A stretch of DNA of 64,000 bases, from NCBI GenBank assembly GCA_017626325.1, contig JAGAIZ010000003.1:1-64000 (forward strand), in the 5' to 3' direction. The notes beneath the pieces were generated by a model. That model was not told the DNA's origin, ran no database searches, and saw only the letters and a list, made by a program, of their open reading frames with translations. The position numbers were made by a program, and so were the translations under genes. Below, piece after piece: positions 7,282 through 15,774 of the stretch (within the stretch, counting starts at the first letter, position 1; each line of letters begins with the position of its first letter). This DNA comes from Lachnospiraceae bacterium. GTDB lineage: Bacteria > Bacillota > Clostridia > Lachnospirales > Lachnospiraceae.

Positions 7282-9209
7282 AGAGAGATAACGCGGTAGT
7301 TCTTACTATGTATGAAAAATATTGTAAATATAGCAGATATATTGAGAATATTATATTCCCGCTTCTCCTTATAGTCTATCCGCTGATGAAGGTGAATCAG
7401 GGAATCGATGTGTCGGATACGACGTACAGCCTGGGTAATTTTCAGTATTTTGGTTCCATGGAGGGTACGTGGATGGTGGCGACTTTTCTCGCGAATGCGG
7501 CGGGAAGTCTGCTGATGCATCTGCCTTTCGGAGGCACATTGTCCGGCATGAATTTCTATACGGCGCTGTTTCAGTCAGCGACGGCGCTTATGGCTTATAT
7601 GGTGCTGAAGAAAAGGATTCCTGCGCCGCTCGTTTTTACGGGAGAGTTTATGGCGCTGGGGCTGTGCTGGTGTCCGTCCGCGATTCTGTATAATTACCTG
7701 ACATATCTGCTGATGACGGCGGGGACGCTGCTTCTGTACTGCGGGGTGCTGGCGCGGCGCAGGGCGGCGGGAAAGGGAACCGCAGGGCAGGAGACGGCGA
7801 AGGGAACGGACGGAAAGCGGGCAGTACTTCTGTATATCGCGGCAGGCGTCTGTCTGGGAGCCAATGTGGCTGTGCGGATGCCCAATGTGGTGCAGGCGGC
7901 GTTTATTGTCGTGGTATGGTATGGCGCGGCCCTGCAACGGCGCAATGGCGGACAGCATCCGTGGAGACGCGCCGTGACGGATACGCTCTGGTGTATGCTC
8001 GGATACGCGGTGGGCTTTGGCATTCCTTTTGCGGCGATCTGTGCAAAATACGGCGTGCGGGCTTATCCCTCCATGGTACAGACGCTGTTTGCCATGACGG
8101 AGAAAGCGGCGGATTATAAACCGGCTTCTATGATAACGGGAATGTTTGGCGATTATTTCACAGGGCTGTACTGGCTTGCTTTTGCGGGAGTCTGCATTGC
8201 GGCAGGCTGGTTTGTGATGAAAATACAGGAGAAATTCCTGGCAGAGCATAGAGCGGCGCGCATTCTGTGCAGACTGGGTTATCTTGCGTTGCTGTTTGTG
8301 CTTTTGCGGTTTTACTGGGGCAGGGGAATGTTCAGCTTCCGGTATTATGAATACAGCAGCATGTACTATCCGACTGTCCTGCTTCTGCTGATCACAATCG
8401 CCGCCGCCGTGGCCTGTCTTGTGAAGCAAGAGGCTTCCATAGAGCGAAAGCTGCTGGCAGCGGTGGTGCTGGTGCAGATCTTCGTCACGCCTCTTGGGAG
8501 TAATAACAAGCTGTATCCGATTATGAATAACCTGTTTCTGGCGATCCCCTTTGTTCTGTGGGAAGGAGCGAACCGGTGGGAACGGGGAAGCCTGCGGTCT
8601 GCAAAACAACAGCCGGGCAGGCAGAAAGCAGGGTTTGTATGGAAGGCTCCTTTTGTACTATTGTGTCTGTTCGTGCTGGTTCAGAGCATCGGTTTCCATG
8701 TGCGCTTCGTATTTCAGGACGGCGTGCAGGGGGAGAGCCGGACGATGTGCGTGACGGCGCCCTCCAAGGCGGCGAACGTATATACCGGACAGGATAACGG
8801 CGAGCTGCTGCAGGAGCTTGCGCTGTATGCGCAGGAGGAAGAGCTGGCAGGAAGAGAGGTCATCCTGTACGGAGAGATACCGGGACTGGGCTATCTTCTG
8901 GATATGCCCCCGGCATTGTCTACCTTCTGGCCGGATCTGGATTCCTACCGTATGGCGGAGTATGAGCGGGATATGGGACAGGTTGAGGCCACGCTGCGGC
9001 AGGGCGGTGAAGCGCCGGTGATCATTCTCGCATCTTCTGCTGCGGCATATCTGAGTGAAGACGCGGACGCGATGAACTGGTTCGGGGTAGACCGGGAAGC
9101 GATGGCGGCGGATGAGAAGCTTGGGATGCTTGGCGGATTTATGCGGGAGTATGGTTATGAAGAGACGTTTTGCAATGCGCGCTATGCGGTGTATATGACA
9201 GAGCAATAG
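7278..9209 (+). CDS. Polytopic membrane protein, GT-C-like (hypothetical)
   Basis: The 643-residue protein has at least ten hydrophobic segments through about residue 480 and a soluble C-terminal tail of about 160 residues. The first loop carries a DVSDTTYSLGNF segment after helix 1. An acidic residue at that place is common in GT-C glycosyltransferases that use polyprenyl-phosphate sugars. I do not recognise a named family. The ATG at 7278 overlaps the acyltransferase stop as ATGA, and an in-frame ATG at 7308 is an alternative. Its position between acyltransferase and sugar-aminotransferase genes supports a role in glycan side-chain transfer, but this is inference. Confidence 0.6.
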   Translation: MKRDNAVVLTMYEKYCKYSRYIENIIFPLLLIVYPLMKVNQGIDVSDTTYSLGNFQYFGSMEGTWMVATFLANAAGSLLMHLPFGGTLSGMNFYTALFQSATALMAYMVLKKRIPAPLVFTGEFMALGLCWCPSAILYNYLTYLLMTAGTLLLYCGVLARRRAAGKGTAGQETAKGTDGKRAVLLYIAAGVCLGANVAVRMPNVVQAAFIVVVWYGAALQRRNGGQHPWRRAVTDTLWCMLGYAVGFGIPFAAICAKYGVRAYPSMVQTLFAMTEKAADYKPASMITGMFGDYFTGLYWLAFAGVCIAAGWFVMKIQEKFLAEHRAARILCRLGYLALLFVLLRFYWGRGMFSFRYYEYSSMYYPTVLLLLITIAAAVACLVKQEASIERKLLAAVVLVQIFVTPLGSNNKLYPIMNNLFLAIPFVLWEGANRWERGSLRSAKQQPGRQKAGFVWKAPFVLLCLFVLVQSIGFHVRFVFQDGVQGESRTMCVTAPSKAANVYTGQDNGELLQELALYAQEEELAGREVILYGEIPGLGYLLDMPPALSTFWPDLDSYRMAEYERDMGQVEATLRQGGEAPVIILASSAAAYLSEDADAMNWFGVDREAMAADEKLGMLGGFMREYGYEETFCNARYAVYMTEQ

Positions 9210-9271
9210 AGGACGGCTGTCTGGATGGACGACCTGCCGGAGAAATATTCGTGGTAGAAGAAAAGGGATTA

Positions 9272-9280
9272 TGGTATACT
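9272..9280 (+). promoter_or_regulatory. Extended -10 promoter element upstream of wecE
   Basis: TGGTATACT is an extended -10 box (TGN-TATACT) in the 125-base gap after the membrane protein. The -35 region 17 bases upstream (TGGTAG) is weak. Transcription from here would cover the wecE/GNAT/GT2 group. Confidence 0.4.
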
Positions 9281-9334
9281 CGACTTGTATATGGCATATC
9301 CGATACAGACCTTTCGGAACGGAGGAAAGAAAAG

Positions 9335-10465
9335 ATGATTAATTTTAACGTGCCGCCCTATACGGGCAAGGAACTGGAATATATCAAACAGGCGGTGGAG
9401 AATCAGAAAATCTGCGGCGACGGCCCTTTTACCATGAAATGTAATGAGTGGATTGAGAAGAAGACCGGAACGGCTAAATGTCTTCTGACGCCGTCCTGTA
9501 CCCATGCGACGGAACTTGCGGCGCTGCTTGCGGATATCAGGGAGGGCGACGAGGTGATCATGCCTTCCTATACCTTTGTATCGACGGCGGATGCTTTCGT
9601 ACTGCGGGGGGCGACGGCTGTCTTTGTGGATATTAGGCCGGATACGATGAATATAGACGAGACGTTGATTGAAGAGGCGGTTACGGAGCGCACGAGAGCG
9701 ATTGCCCCGGTGCATTATGCGGGCGTGGGCTGCGAGATGGACGCTATTATGGATATTGCAAAGCGGCATAATCTGATGGTCATCGAGGACGCGGCGCAGG
9801 GCATTATGGCGACGTATAAAGGCAAAGCGCTTGGCACCTTCGGAGAGTTCGGGTGCTTCAGCTTCCATGAGACGAAGAATTTCAGTATGGGCGAGGGCGG
9901 CGCGCTTCTCATCCGGGATGAAAAATATATTGAAGACGCGGAAATCTTCCGGGAAAAGGGAACAGACAGAAGCAAATATTATCGAGGGCAGATTGACAAA
10001 TACCGTTGGCAGAACTATGGCTCTTCGTATCTGCCAAGCGACATGAACGCGGCGTATCTCTATGCGCAGCTTGAACTGGCGGATGAGATTACCCGGACCA
10101 GAATGGACAGATGGAACGAGTATTGGGAGCTTCTGAAGCCGTTGGCGGAGGAGGGTAGAATCGAACTGCCGTATATCCCCGGTCATTGTGAGCACAACGC
10201 CCATATGTTCTATATTAAGGCGAAGGATATTGAGGAGAGGACGCGCTTAGAGGCGTTCCTAAAAGAGCGGGGCGTATATGCCGTGTTCCATTATATTCCG
10301 CTGCATACTGCGCCGGCAGGCATGAAATTCGGCAGATTCCATGGGGAGGATAAGTACACGACCAAGGAAAGCGAGAGATTACTGCGCCTGCCGATGTTCT
10401 ATACGCTGAAGGCGGAAGAGGTGGAGTATATTACGGAGCAGGTAAAAGCGTTTTACCGGATGTGA
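9335..10465 (+). CDS. wecE: dTDP-4-amino-4,6-dideoxygalactose transaminase (WecE/RffA-type)
   Basis: The 376-residue protein is a DegT/DnrJ/EryC1/StrS PLP aminotransferase very close to WecE. Motifs include CGDGPFTMKCNEW near residue 30, LLTPSCTHATELAALL, VIMPSYTFVSTADAFVLRG, and FHETKNFSMGEGGA with the presumed PLP lysine at residue 181. WecE transfers an amino group from glutamate to dTDP-4-keto-6-deoxyglucose, giving dTDP-Fuc4N. The start at 9335 has GGAGGAAAG upstream. An upstream in-frame GTG at 9170 would overlap the previous gene. No RmlA or RmlB is in the window, so the substrate must come from elsewhere. The GNAT two genes downstream is a likely partner. Confidence 0.9.
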   Translation: MINFNVPPYTGKELEYIKQAVENQKICGDGPFTMKCNEWIEKKTGTAKCLLTPSCTHATELAALLADIREGDEVIMPSYTFVSTADAFVLRGATAVFVDIRPDTMNIDETLIEEAVTERTRAIAPVHYAGVGCEMDAIMDIAKRHNLMVIEDAAQGIMATYKGKALGTFGEFGCFSFHETKNFSMGEGGALLIRDEKYIEDAEIFREKGTDRSKYYRGQIDKYRWQNYGSSYLPSDMNAAYLYAQLELADEITRTRMDRWNEYWELLKPLAEEGRIELPYIPGHCEHNAHMFYIKAKDIEERTRLEAFLKERGVYAVFHYIPLHTAPAGMKFGRFHGEDKYTTKESERLLRLPMFYTLKAEEVEYITEQVKAFYRM

Positions 10466-10504
10466 TTCAGGATATTGTGAGAAGCATACAGGTATGTGTG
10501 GTAT

Positions 10505-12328
10505 ATGAAAGAGAAACAATATGGCGGAAAGTATAAAAACTGCATATTGACATTTGCCATTATGGCGCTGAATGTGCTTCTGATGGCCCTTTGCTTTGAT
10601 TTCTATTATGATCTGAACGATGATATGCTGATGAAGGATGTTATGTCCGGCGTATATACGGGAACGCCGGATGGTCATAATATGCAGACGCTTTATAGCC
10701 TGGGCGCTTTTCTTGCATGGTGCTACAGGCTGTGCGGGCGTGTGCCCTGGTATGGACTGTTTTTGTGTCTGTGCCAGTTTGGCTGTTTCTTTCTGACAGG
10801 CGTAAGGCTGACGGGAATGCTGGATTGCCGATCCGGTTCCTATAGTCCGCGGAAGGAGCCGGGGGACAGAAGGGCTGGCATCGCGTTGAAGATTATTGTT
10901 TTATCAGCGCTGTGTCTGTTTCAGTGGGGCATATTCCTGACGCATTTGGTCAACGTACAGTATACGGTTACCTGTGCGCTGATGTCCGCGACAGCGATTT
11001 TCCTTTTCGTCACGACTCCGCATACAGACAGTGCGAAGGAATTTGTTGTACGCAATCTTCCGTCCATACTGTTGGTGATTGTTGCCTATCAGCTTCGCAC
11101 GGAGATGCTGCTTTTGACGCTGCCCTTTGTGGCGCTGGCGGGCGTGTCCCGCTGGGCGGAGGAAGAAAGGATATTTACCAGGACCAACTGGATGAAATAT
11201 GGTACGGTTATCGGCGTTATGTTGGCCGGAATGGTTCTGTCGGGGTGTGTGGATCTGGCTGCCTATGGCAGCGCGGATTGGAAAGACTTTCGCCGTTTCT
11301 TCGATGCGCGCACGACGGTTTATGATTATTATCCGGAGGTAATTACGCAGGAAGAATACGGACAGGCTTTGGAAGGGCTTGGCGTAACCAGGGCACAGCA
11401 GACGCTGCTTTGCAATTATAATTTCGGACTGGACGATAGTATAGATACGCAGATGCTTGATAAGGTGGCGGATTATGCCGCGAATACTGTCGGAGCCTCC
11501 AGAGACTGGGGCGCTGTTTTCGGGGAGCAATTGAGGTTGTATCTGTATCGGACTTTTCATGGCGCGGACGCGCCTTATAATGTGATGGTGCTGTGGGCAT
11601 ATGCGGCGGTGCTGGCAGCAGGCATCTGTGCGTGCGGCAGCCGGCACCGTTATGCTTTCCTGTGGCAAGCCGCGCTGCTTGTTGGGATACGGACAGTCCT
11701 CTGGATGTTTATTCTTATGCGGGGACGCGACCCGGAGCGGATCACGCACTCCTTATATCTGGTTGAGTTTATGCTTCTTATGGCATGGCTTGTGCGGCTT
11801 ATATCCGAGTCTCAGATCAGAAATTATGTGCTGCACGGAATGGCGGTTTTGTTCCTGCTTCTGACTGTCGGGAACCTGCCGGAAGAAATACGTATGGTGG
11901 AACTGAATCAGCAGGCCCGGGCAGCGGTGAACAGTGATTGGCAGGATATTGACGCTTACTGCCGGGCGCATGAGGAGAATTATTATTTCGAGGACGTGTA
12001 TTCCACGGTGGCCTTCTCGCAGAAGATGTTTGACCGTGCGGATAATACGTATGCTAATTATGACATTCTGGGCGGCTGGCTCTGTAAGAGCCCGCTCTGG
12101 CAGGAGAAGCTGGCGCGGTATCATATCGGCGATGCGGCGCGGGCGCTTGTGCAGGAAGAGAATGTGTATCTGATTGTGTCGGATACGGAAGCGGGGCTGC
12201 AGGGTTTTGACTGGATTGTGGAATATTACGCCGGGCAGGGAATTGCCGTCAGCGTGGAGCAAGGCGACAGGATCAATGAGCATTACGGGGTCTATCGGAT
12301 CAAGAAGACAGGAACAAAACAGGTATGA
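10505..12328 (+). CDS. Polytopic membrane protein, hypothetical
   Basis: The 607-residue protein has about ten or eleven membrane helices, and a soluble C-terminal region of about 150 residues rich in Tyr and Asp. The first external loop reads FYYDLNDDMLMKDVMSG. The paired acidic residues resemble the DD motif of GtrII/GT-C-like transferases. I do not recognise a named family with certainty. GTG at 10496 is an alternative start, and neither candidate has a strong ribosome binding site. It overlaps the GNAT gene by ATGA, so the two are probably co-translated. It is probably a membrane glycosyltransferase using a polyprenyl-phosphate sugar, but no catalytic evidence is visible. Confidence 0.55.
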   Translation: MKEKQYGGKYKNCILTFAIMALNVLLMALCFDFYYDLNDDMLMKDVMSGVYTGTPDGHNMQTLYSLGAFLAWCYRLCGRVPWYGLFLCLCQFGCFFLTGVRLTGMLDCRSGSYSPRKEPGDRRAGIALKIIVLSALCLFQWGIFLTHLVNVQYTVTCALMSATAIFLFVTTPHTDSAKEFVVRNLPSILLVIVAYQLRTEMLLLTLPFVALAGVSRWAEEERIFTRTNWMKYGTVIGVMLAGMVLSGCVDLAAYGSADWKDFRRFFDARTTVYDYYPEVITQEEYGQALEGLGVTRAQQTLLCNYNFGLDDSIDTQMLDKVADYAANTVGASRDWGAVFGEQLRLYLYRTFHGADAPYNVMVLWAYAAVLAAGICACGSRHRYAFLWQAALLVGIRTVLWMFILMRGRDPERITHSLYLVEFMLLMAWLVRLISESQIRNYVLHGMAVLFLLLTVGNLPEEIRMVELNQQARAAVNSDWQDIDAYCRAHEENYYFEDVYSTVAFSQKMFDRADNTYANYDILGGWLCKSPLWQEKLARYHIGDAARALVQEENVYLIVSDTEAGLQGFDWIVEYYAGQGIAVSVEQGDRINEHYGVYRIKKTGTKQV

Positions 12329-12915
12329 GTAAAACAGTGCATTTGCGCCCCATGACGACGGCGGATACCGCTAAGATCGTCGCGTGGCGCAATAAGGATT
12401 TTGTGAGACACAATTTCATTTATCAGGAGCCTTTTACGGAAGCGGGGCATCTTGCATGGATTCGCAGTCAGGTTGAGCCGGGGCATGTGGTGCAGTTCAT
12501 TATCTGCCTGGACGACGGCAGAGAGATCGGCAGCGTGTATTTCCGCGACATCGACAGGGAGAAGAAGACGGCGGAATACGGTATTTTCATCGGAGAGGAG
12601 GACGCTGTCGGCTGCGGGTACGGCTCTCAGACGGCGAAGCTGGCGCTTGCCTATGCCTTCGGGACACTGGGACTTCGGCGTGTGTTTCTGCGGTTCCTGG
12701 AAGAAAATGTCGGCGCGCGTATCAGTTACGAGCGGGCGGGGTTTCATCTGATAGAAGGGAAAGAAGAGATTGTGTCTTTGCGTCAGGGGGAGCGCCGGGT
12801 GCTTTTCATGGAAAGCGACGAGGATACATGGAGAGAAGCGTATGCAACCGGATTGCAGGCTCAAAGCATCGTCGGCATGAAAACAAATATCGGAAATGGA
12901 GAAGAGGATGAGTAA
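12325..12915 (+). CDS. GNAT acetyltransferase (RimJ/RimL, PseH/WecD-like)
   Basis: The 196-residue protein has the GNAT layout: an N-terminal strand HLRPMTTADTAKIVAWRN, a central EYGIFIGEE strand, the acetyl-CoA loop GCGYGSQTAKLALAYAF (about residues 92-108), and ISYERAGFH near residue 132. Relatives such as WecD and PseH acetylate amino groups of nucleotide-linked 4-amino-dideoxy sugars. With WecE nearby, the natural guess is acetylation of dTDP-Fuc4N to dTDP-Fuc4NAc. The last ~30 residues are variable. It overlaps genes on both sides, which supports co-translation. Confidence 0.75.
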   Translation: MSKTVHLRPMTTADTAKIVAWRNKDFVRHNFIYQEPFTEAGHLAWIRSQVEPGHVVQFIICLDDGREIGSVYFRDIDREKKTAEYGIFIGEEDAVGCGYGSQTAKLALAYAFGTLGLRRVFLRFLEENVGARISYERAGFHLIEGKEEIVSLRQGERRVLFMESDEDTWREAYATGLQAQSIVGMKTNIGNGEEDE

Positions 12916-13858
12916 GCTGGTTAGTTTTGTGATTCCCTGCTATCGTTCGGAACAGACGATAGGCGGGGTAATAGAGGAGATCAACAGTACGATGGCCGGA
13001 CTGCCGCAGTATAGTTATGAGATCGTGCTGGTCAATGACGCGTCGCCGGATGATACCTTTGAGGTGATCAGAGAGTTGTGTCGGCAGCAGCCTGATATCT
13101 GCGGCGTGAATCTGGCGAAGAACTTCGGGCAGCATGCGGCGCTTATGGCAGGCTTTCATTATGTGCGCGGCGAGATCGTGGTATGTCTGGATGACGACGG
13201 ACAGACGCCTGCGAGCGAGGTCGGTAAGCTGCTGCAGGGGATCGAAGAGGGGGCGGATGTCGTCTACGCCAAATATGCCCACAAGCAGCACAATACTTTC
13301 CGCAATTTCGGCAGTAAAGTCAATGAATTAATGACCCGCGTGATGCTGGGCAAGCCGAAGGAACTGTATCTTTCCAGTTACTTTGCGGCAAGGCGGTTCG
13401 TGGTGGAGGAAATGCTGCGTTACACCAATTCCTATCCTTATGTGATTGGTCTGGTGCTGCGCTCCACGAAGAAGATTATCAATGTGGAGGTGACGCACAG
13501 AGAGCGCGAGATCGGCACGTCGGGTTATACGGTAAGCAAGCTTCTGGCGCTTTGGATTAACGGGTTTACGGCGTTTAGCGTGAAGCCGCTTCGGCTGGCC
13601 ACGGTCATGGGCGTTATCTCGGCGTGCGGCGGATTTTTGTATGGAATCTATACCATTATCAAGAAGCTGTTTATCAATCCCGATGTGGTAATCGGTTTCA
13701 GCGCGCTGATGGCGGCTATTGTGTTTTTCGGAGGCGTGATCATGCTGATGCTGGGTATCATCGGGGAATATATAGGGCGGATTTATATTTCCCTGAACAA
13801 TTCCCCCCAATATGTAATCAGAGAGAGTATTGATGAAAGAGATACAGTGGAATCTTAA
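12908..13858 (+). CDS. GT2 polyprenyl-phosphate glycosyltransferase (GtrB/ArnC-like)
   Basis: The 316-residue protein has a GT2 domain with VIPCYRSEQTI, LVNDASPDDT and VCLDDDGQTP (the metal-binding aspartates). Two C-terminal helices end MLGIIGEYIGRIYISLNN, the signature of the DPM1/GtrB/ArnC group. Such enzymes attach a sugar to undecaprenyl phosphate on the cytoplasmic face. The donor may be the WecE/GNAT product made just upstream. Acceptors would be served by GtrA (5758) and the GT-C-like proteins nearby. An in-frame ATG at 12896 is possible, but 12908 has the GGAGAAGAGG sequence directly upstream. Confidence 0.88.
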   Translation: MSKLVSFVIPCYRSEQTIGGVIEEINSTMAGLPQYSYEIVLVNDASPDDTFEVIRELCRQQPDICGVNLAKNFGQHAALMAGFHYVRGEIVVCLDDDGQTPASEVGKLLQGIEEGADVVYAKYAHKQHNTFRNFGSKVNELMTRVMLGKPKELYLSSYFAARRFVVEEMLRYTNSYPYVIGLVLRSTKKIINVEVTHREREIGTSGYTVSKLLALWINGFTAFSVKPLRLATVMGVISACGGFLYGIYTIIKKLFINPDVVIGFSALMAAIVFFGGVIMLMLGIIGEYIGRIYISLNNSPQYVIRESIDERDTVES

Positions 13859-15662
13859 GATCAAACTAAATATGGCGGCGTTCCTTCTGGCCACGGCGGG
13901 GACGCTGTGTTTTCCGCAGATTCTCAATCTTAAGGAGAACAGCCTGGGCTTTACGAACAGTATTTTCTCGGTGTTCGTCTGGCTGCTTTGCTTCTATGCA
14001 GTGAAAATTTCGCTGGAAACCATCGACCTTGCGGACAAAAGAGCGTGGCTGCTTGCGGCAATTCTTTCGGCTCTGTTTACTGCGGCGATGCTGTTCGGCG
14101 TCAGGCTGGATTCTGTGGAAAATGTGAATTTCAAGGACGCGGGGCTTTGGATATCGCTTCCGGTTCTGACCTTCCTTTTTACGGTACTTGTGCGGAAATT
14201 CTGGAACTTCCTGGGCGGGATGGAAGAGAAGCGGGCGGCCCTTACCGTGCGGGACGGGGCGGCGGTTTCCCCTCGTTTGGGGGATAGAACAGCCGATCTT
14301 GTGACCTTCTGTTTCCTGCTTGTGTGCTGGCTTCCGGTGCTGCTGGCGGTCTATCCGGGCTTCTTTGTCTATGATGCGCAGGATGAATATTTGCAGGTGG
14401 CGTCCAGAACCTTTACGACACATCATCCGCTCGTCCATGTCTTATTGCTGGGCGGTATCATCTGCGCCGTGCATAAGGCGACGGATTCTTATAATCTGGG
14501 CATCGCCTGTTATACGCTGTGTCAGATGCTTGTGGTTTCCGGCGGCTTTACCTTCCTGCTCTCCTATCTGCGGAAGCAGAAGGTGTCAAGGACGCTGCGG
14601 ATTATCAGTATGCTGTATTTCGGGCTGTTTCCGGTAATCGTGATGTTTACGCTCTGCTCGGCGAAGGACGCGCTGTTTACCACGGCGCTGCTGCTTCTGC
14701 TGATATGCCTGTTGGAGATGAACTGGCATGGCGACAGCTTTTTTGCATCCAAAGGCTGGCTTGCGCTTTCTGCGGCGAGCGCGGCGGCAATGATGCTGTT
14801 TCGCAACAACGGGCTGTATGCCTTTCTGTTCCTGCTGCCGTTTCTGATCGGATACCAGAAGAAATACCGGAAGCGGGTGATCCTGTGGGCGGCTGTGGCT
14901 GTGGCCGGCTGTCTGCTTGTGAACGGAGGATTGAAGGTGGTCCTGCAGGCGGATGACAGCGAGAATCAGGAGATTCTTACGGTGCCGATTCAGCAGCTTG
15001 CCAGAACCTATAAGTACGCGCCGGAGGCGTTTAGCGAAGAGGACAAGGATATTCTGCATGAGATTCTGTCAGAAGAGGCGCTTTCTATGTATAACGCAAG
15101 ACTTTCCGATCCGGTGAAGTATCGTTTCCAGAACGGGGCTTTCGCGGCGGACAAGGCCAGATATTTGAAGCTGTGGGTCAGAATCGGCTTAAAGAAGCCG
15201 CTGTCTTATCTGAATGCGTGGCTTATGACTTCCTATGGCTTCTGGTATCCCGATACGGTGATTAACGTCTATGCGGGCAATTCGGTCTTCACGTTTACTT
15301 ACGAGGATTCCTCTTATTTCGGTTACGAGGTGGAAGAGCCGGGAGTGAGAGAGAGTAAGATTCCGTGGCTGGATGAAGCGTACCGCAGGCTGTCTCTGGA
15401 GATCGAGCAGGAGAAGGTGCCGATTTTGTCTATGCTTTTCTCCCCCGGCGGGCTGTTCTGGTTCTTTGCTTTTGTGTGCAGCTATATGCTGTACCGGAAG
15501 AATTACCATCTGCTCATGCCCTGCATCATGGTGCTGGCGGTATGGCTGACGGTGATTCTGGGACCTACTTACCTGCCCCGGTATGTGCTGATTCTGTGGT
15601 TTGCGCTGCCGCTCTTTGCGGCATTCCTGCTGGAAGAGGAACGGTTTCGTTCCTGTTCATGA
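13833..15662 (+). CDS. DUF6020-family membrane protein (GT-C-like)
   Basis: The 609-residue protein has about twelve membrane helices. The family region has LAVYPGFFVYDAQDEYLQV followed by THHPLVHVLLLGGI, an arrangement of D, H and aromatic residues after the third or fourth helix as in GT-C enzymes. A large soluble loop sits at about residues 380-540. DUF6020 proteins are common in Firmicute glycan loci and have no proven function known to me. A paralog lies at 33163 with the same layout (YFPGWVSNDSVWQ, NHHPFFHTM). The ATG at 13833 overlaps the GT2 stop and has GAGAGAG upstream. Confidence 0.8.
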   Translation: MKEIQWNLKIKLNMAAFLLATAGTLCFPQILNLKENSLGFTNSIFSVFVWLLCFYAVKISLETIDLADKRAWLLAAILSALFTAAMLFGVRLDSVENVNFKDAGLWISLPVLTFLFTVLVRKFWNFLGGMEEKRAALTVRDGAAVSPRLGDRTADLVTFCFLLVCWLPVLLAVYPGFFVYDAQDEYLQVASRTFTTHHPLVHVLLLGGIICAVHKATDSYNLGIACYTLCQMLVVSGGFTFLLSYLRKQKVSRTLRIISMLYFGLFPVIVMFTLCSAKDALFTTALLLLLICLLEMNWHGDSFFASKGWLALSAASAAAMMLFRNNGLYAFLFLLPFLIGYQKKYRKRVILWAAVAVAGCLLVNGGLKVVLQADDSENQEILTVPIQQLARTYKYAPEAFSEEDKDILHEILSEEALSMYNARLSDPVKYRFQNGAFAADKARYLKLWVRIGLKKPLSYLNAWLMTSYGFWYPDTVINVYAGNSVFTFTYEDSSYFGYEVEEPGVRESKIPWLDEAYRRLSLEIEQEKVPILSMLFSPGGLFWFFAFVCSYMLYRKNYHLLMPCIMVLAVWLTVILGPTYLPRYVLILWFALPLFAAFLLEEERFRSCS

Positions 15663-15701
15663 CAGCCGCAAACACAATGGAAAACGCAATGAGCCGTTTG
15701 G

Positions 15702-15730
15702 TTGTAAAAAAAAGACAATCGTGATATACT
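15702..15730 (+). promoter_or_regulatory. Promoter before the O-antigen ligase-like gene
   Basis: TTGTAA at 15702-15707 and TATACT at 15725-15730 are 17 bases apart, and TGA immediately before TATACT also gives an extended -10. It sits about 45 bases upstream of the 15775 start, which has GGGA for ribosome binding. Confidence 0.6.
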
Positions 15731-15774
15731 AAACAATAATTCTTCGAAAGAAAATAAGAACTACGGGAAAAAAT

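Noticed and set aside
7575..8609. 344-codon open frame on the - strand
   Set aside because: It is antisense to the membrane protein at 7278. Its His/Arg/Gln-rich shadow composition has no family resemblance.
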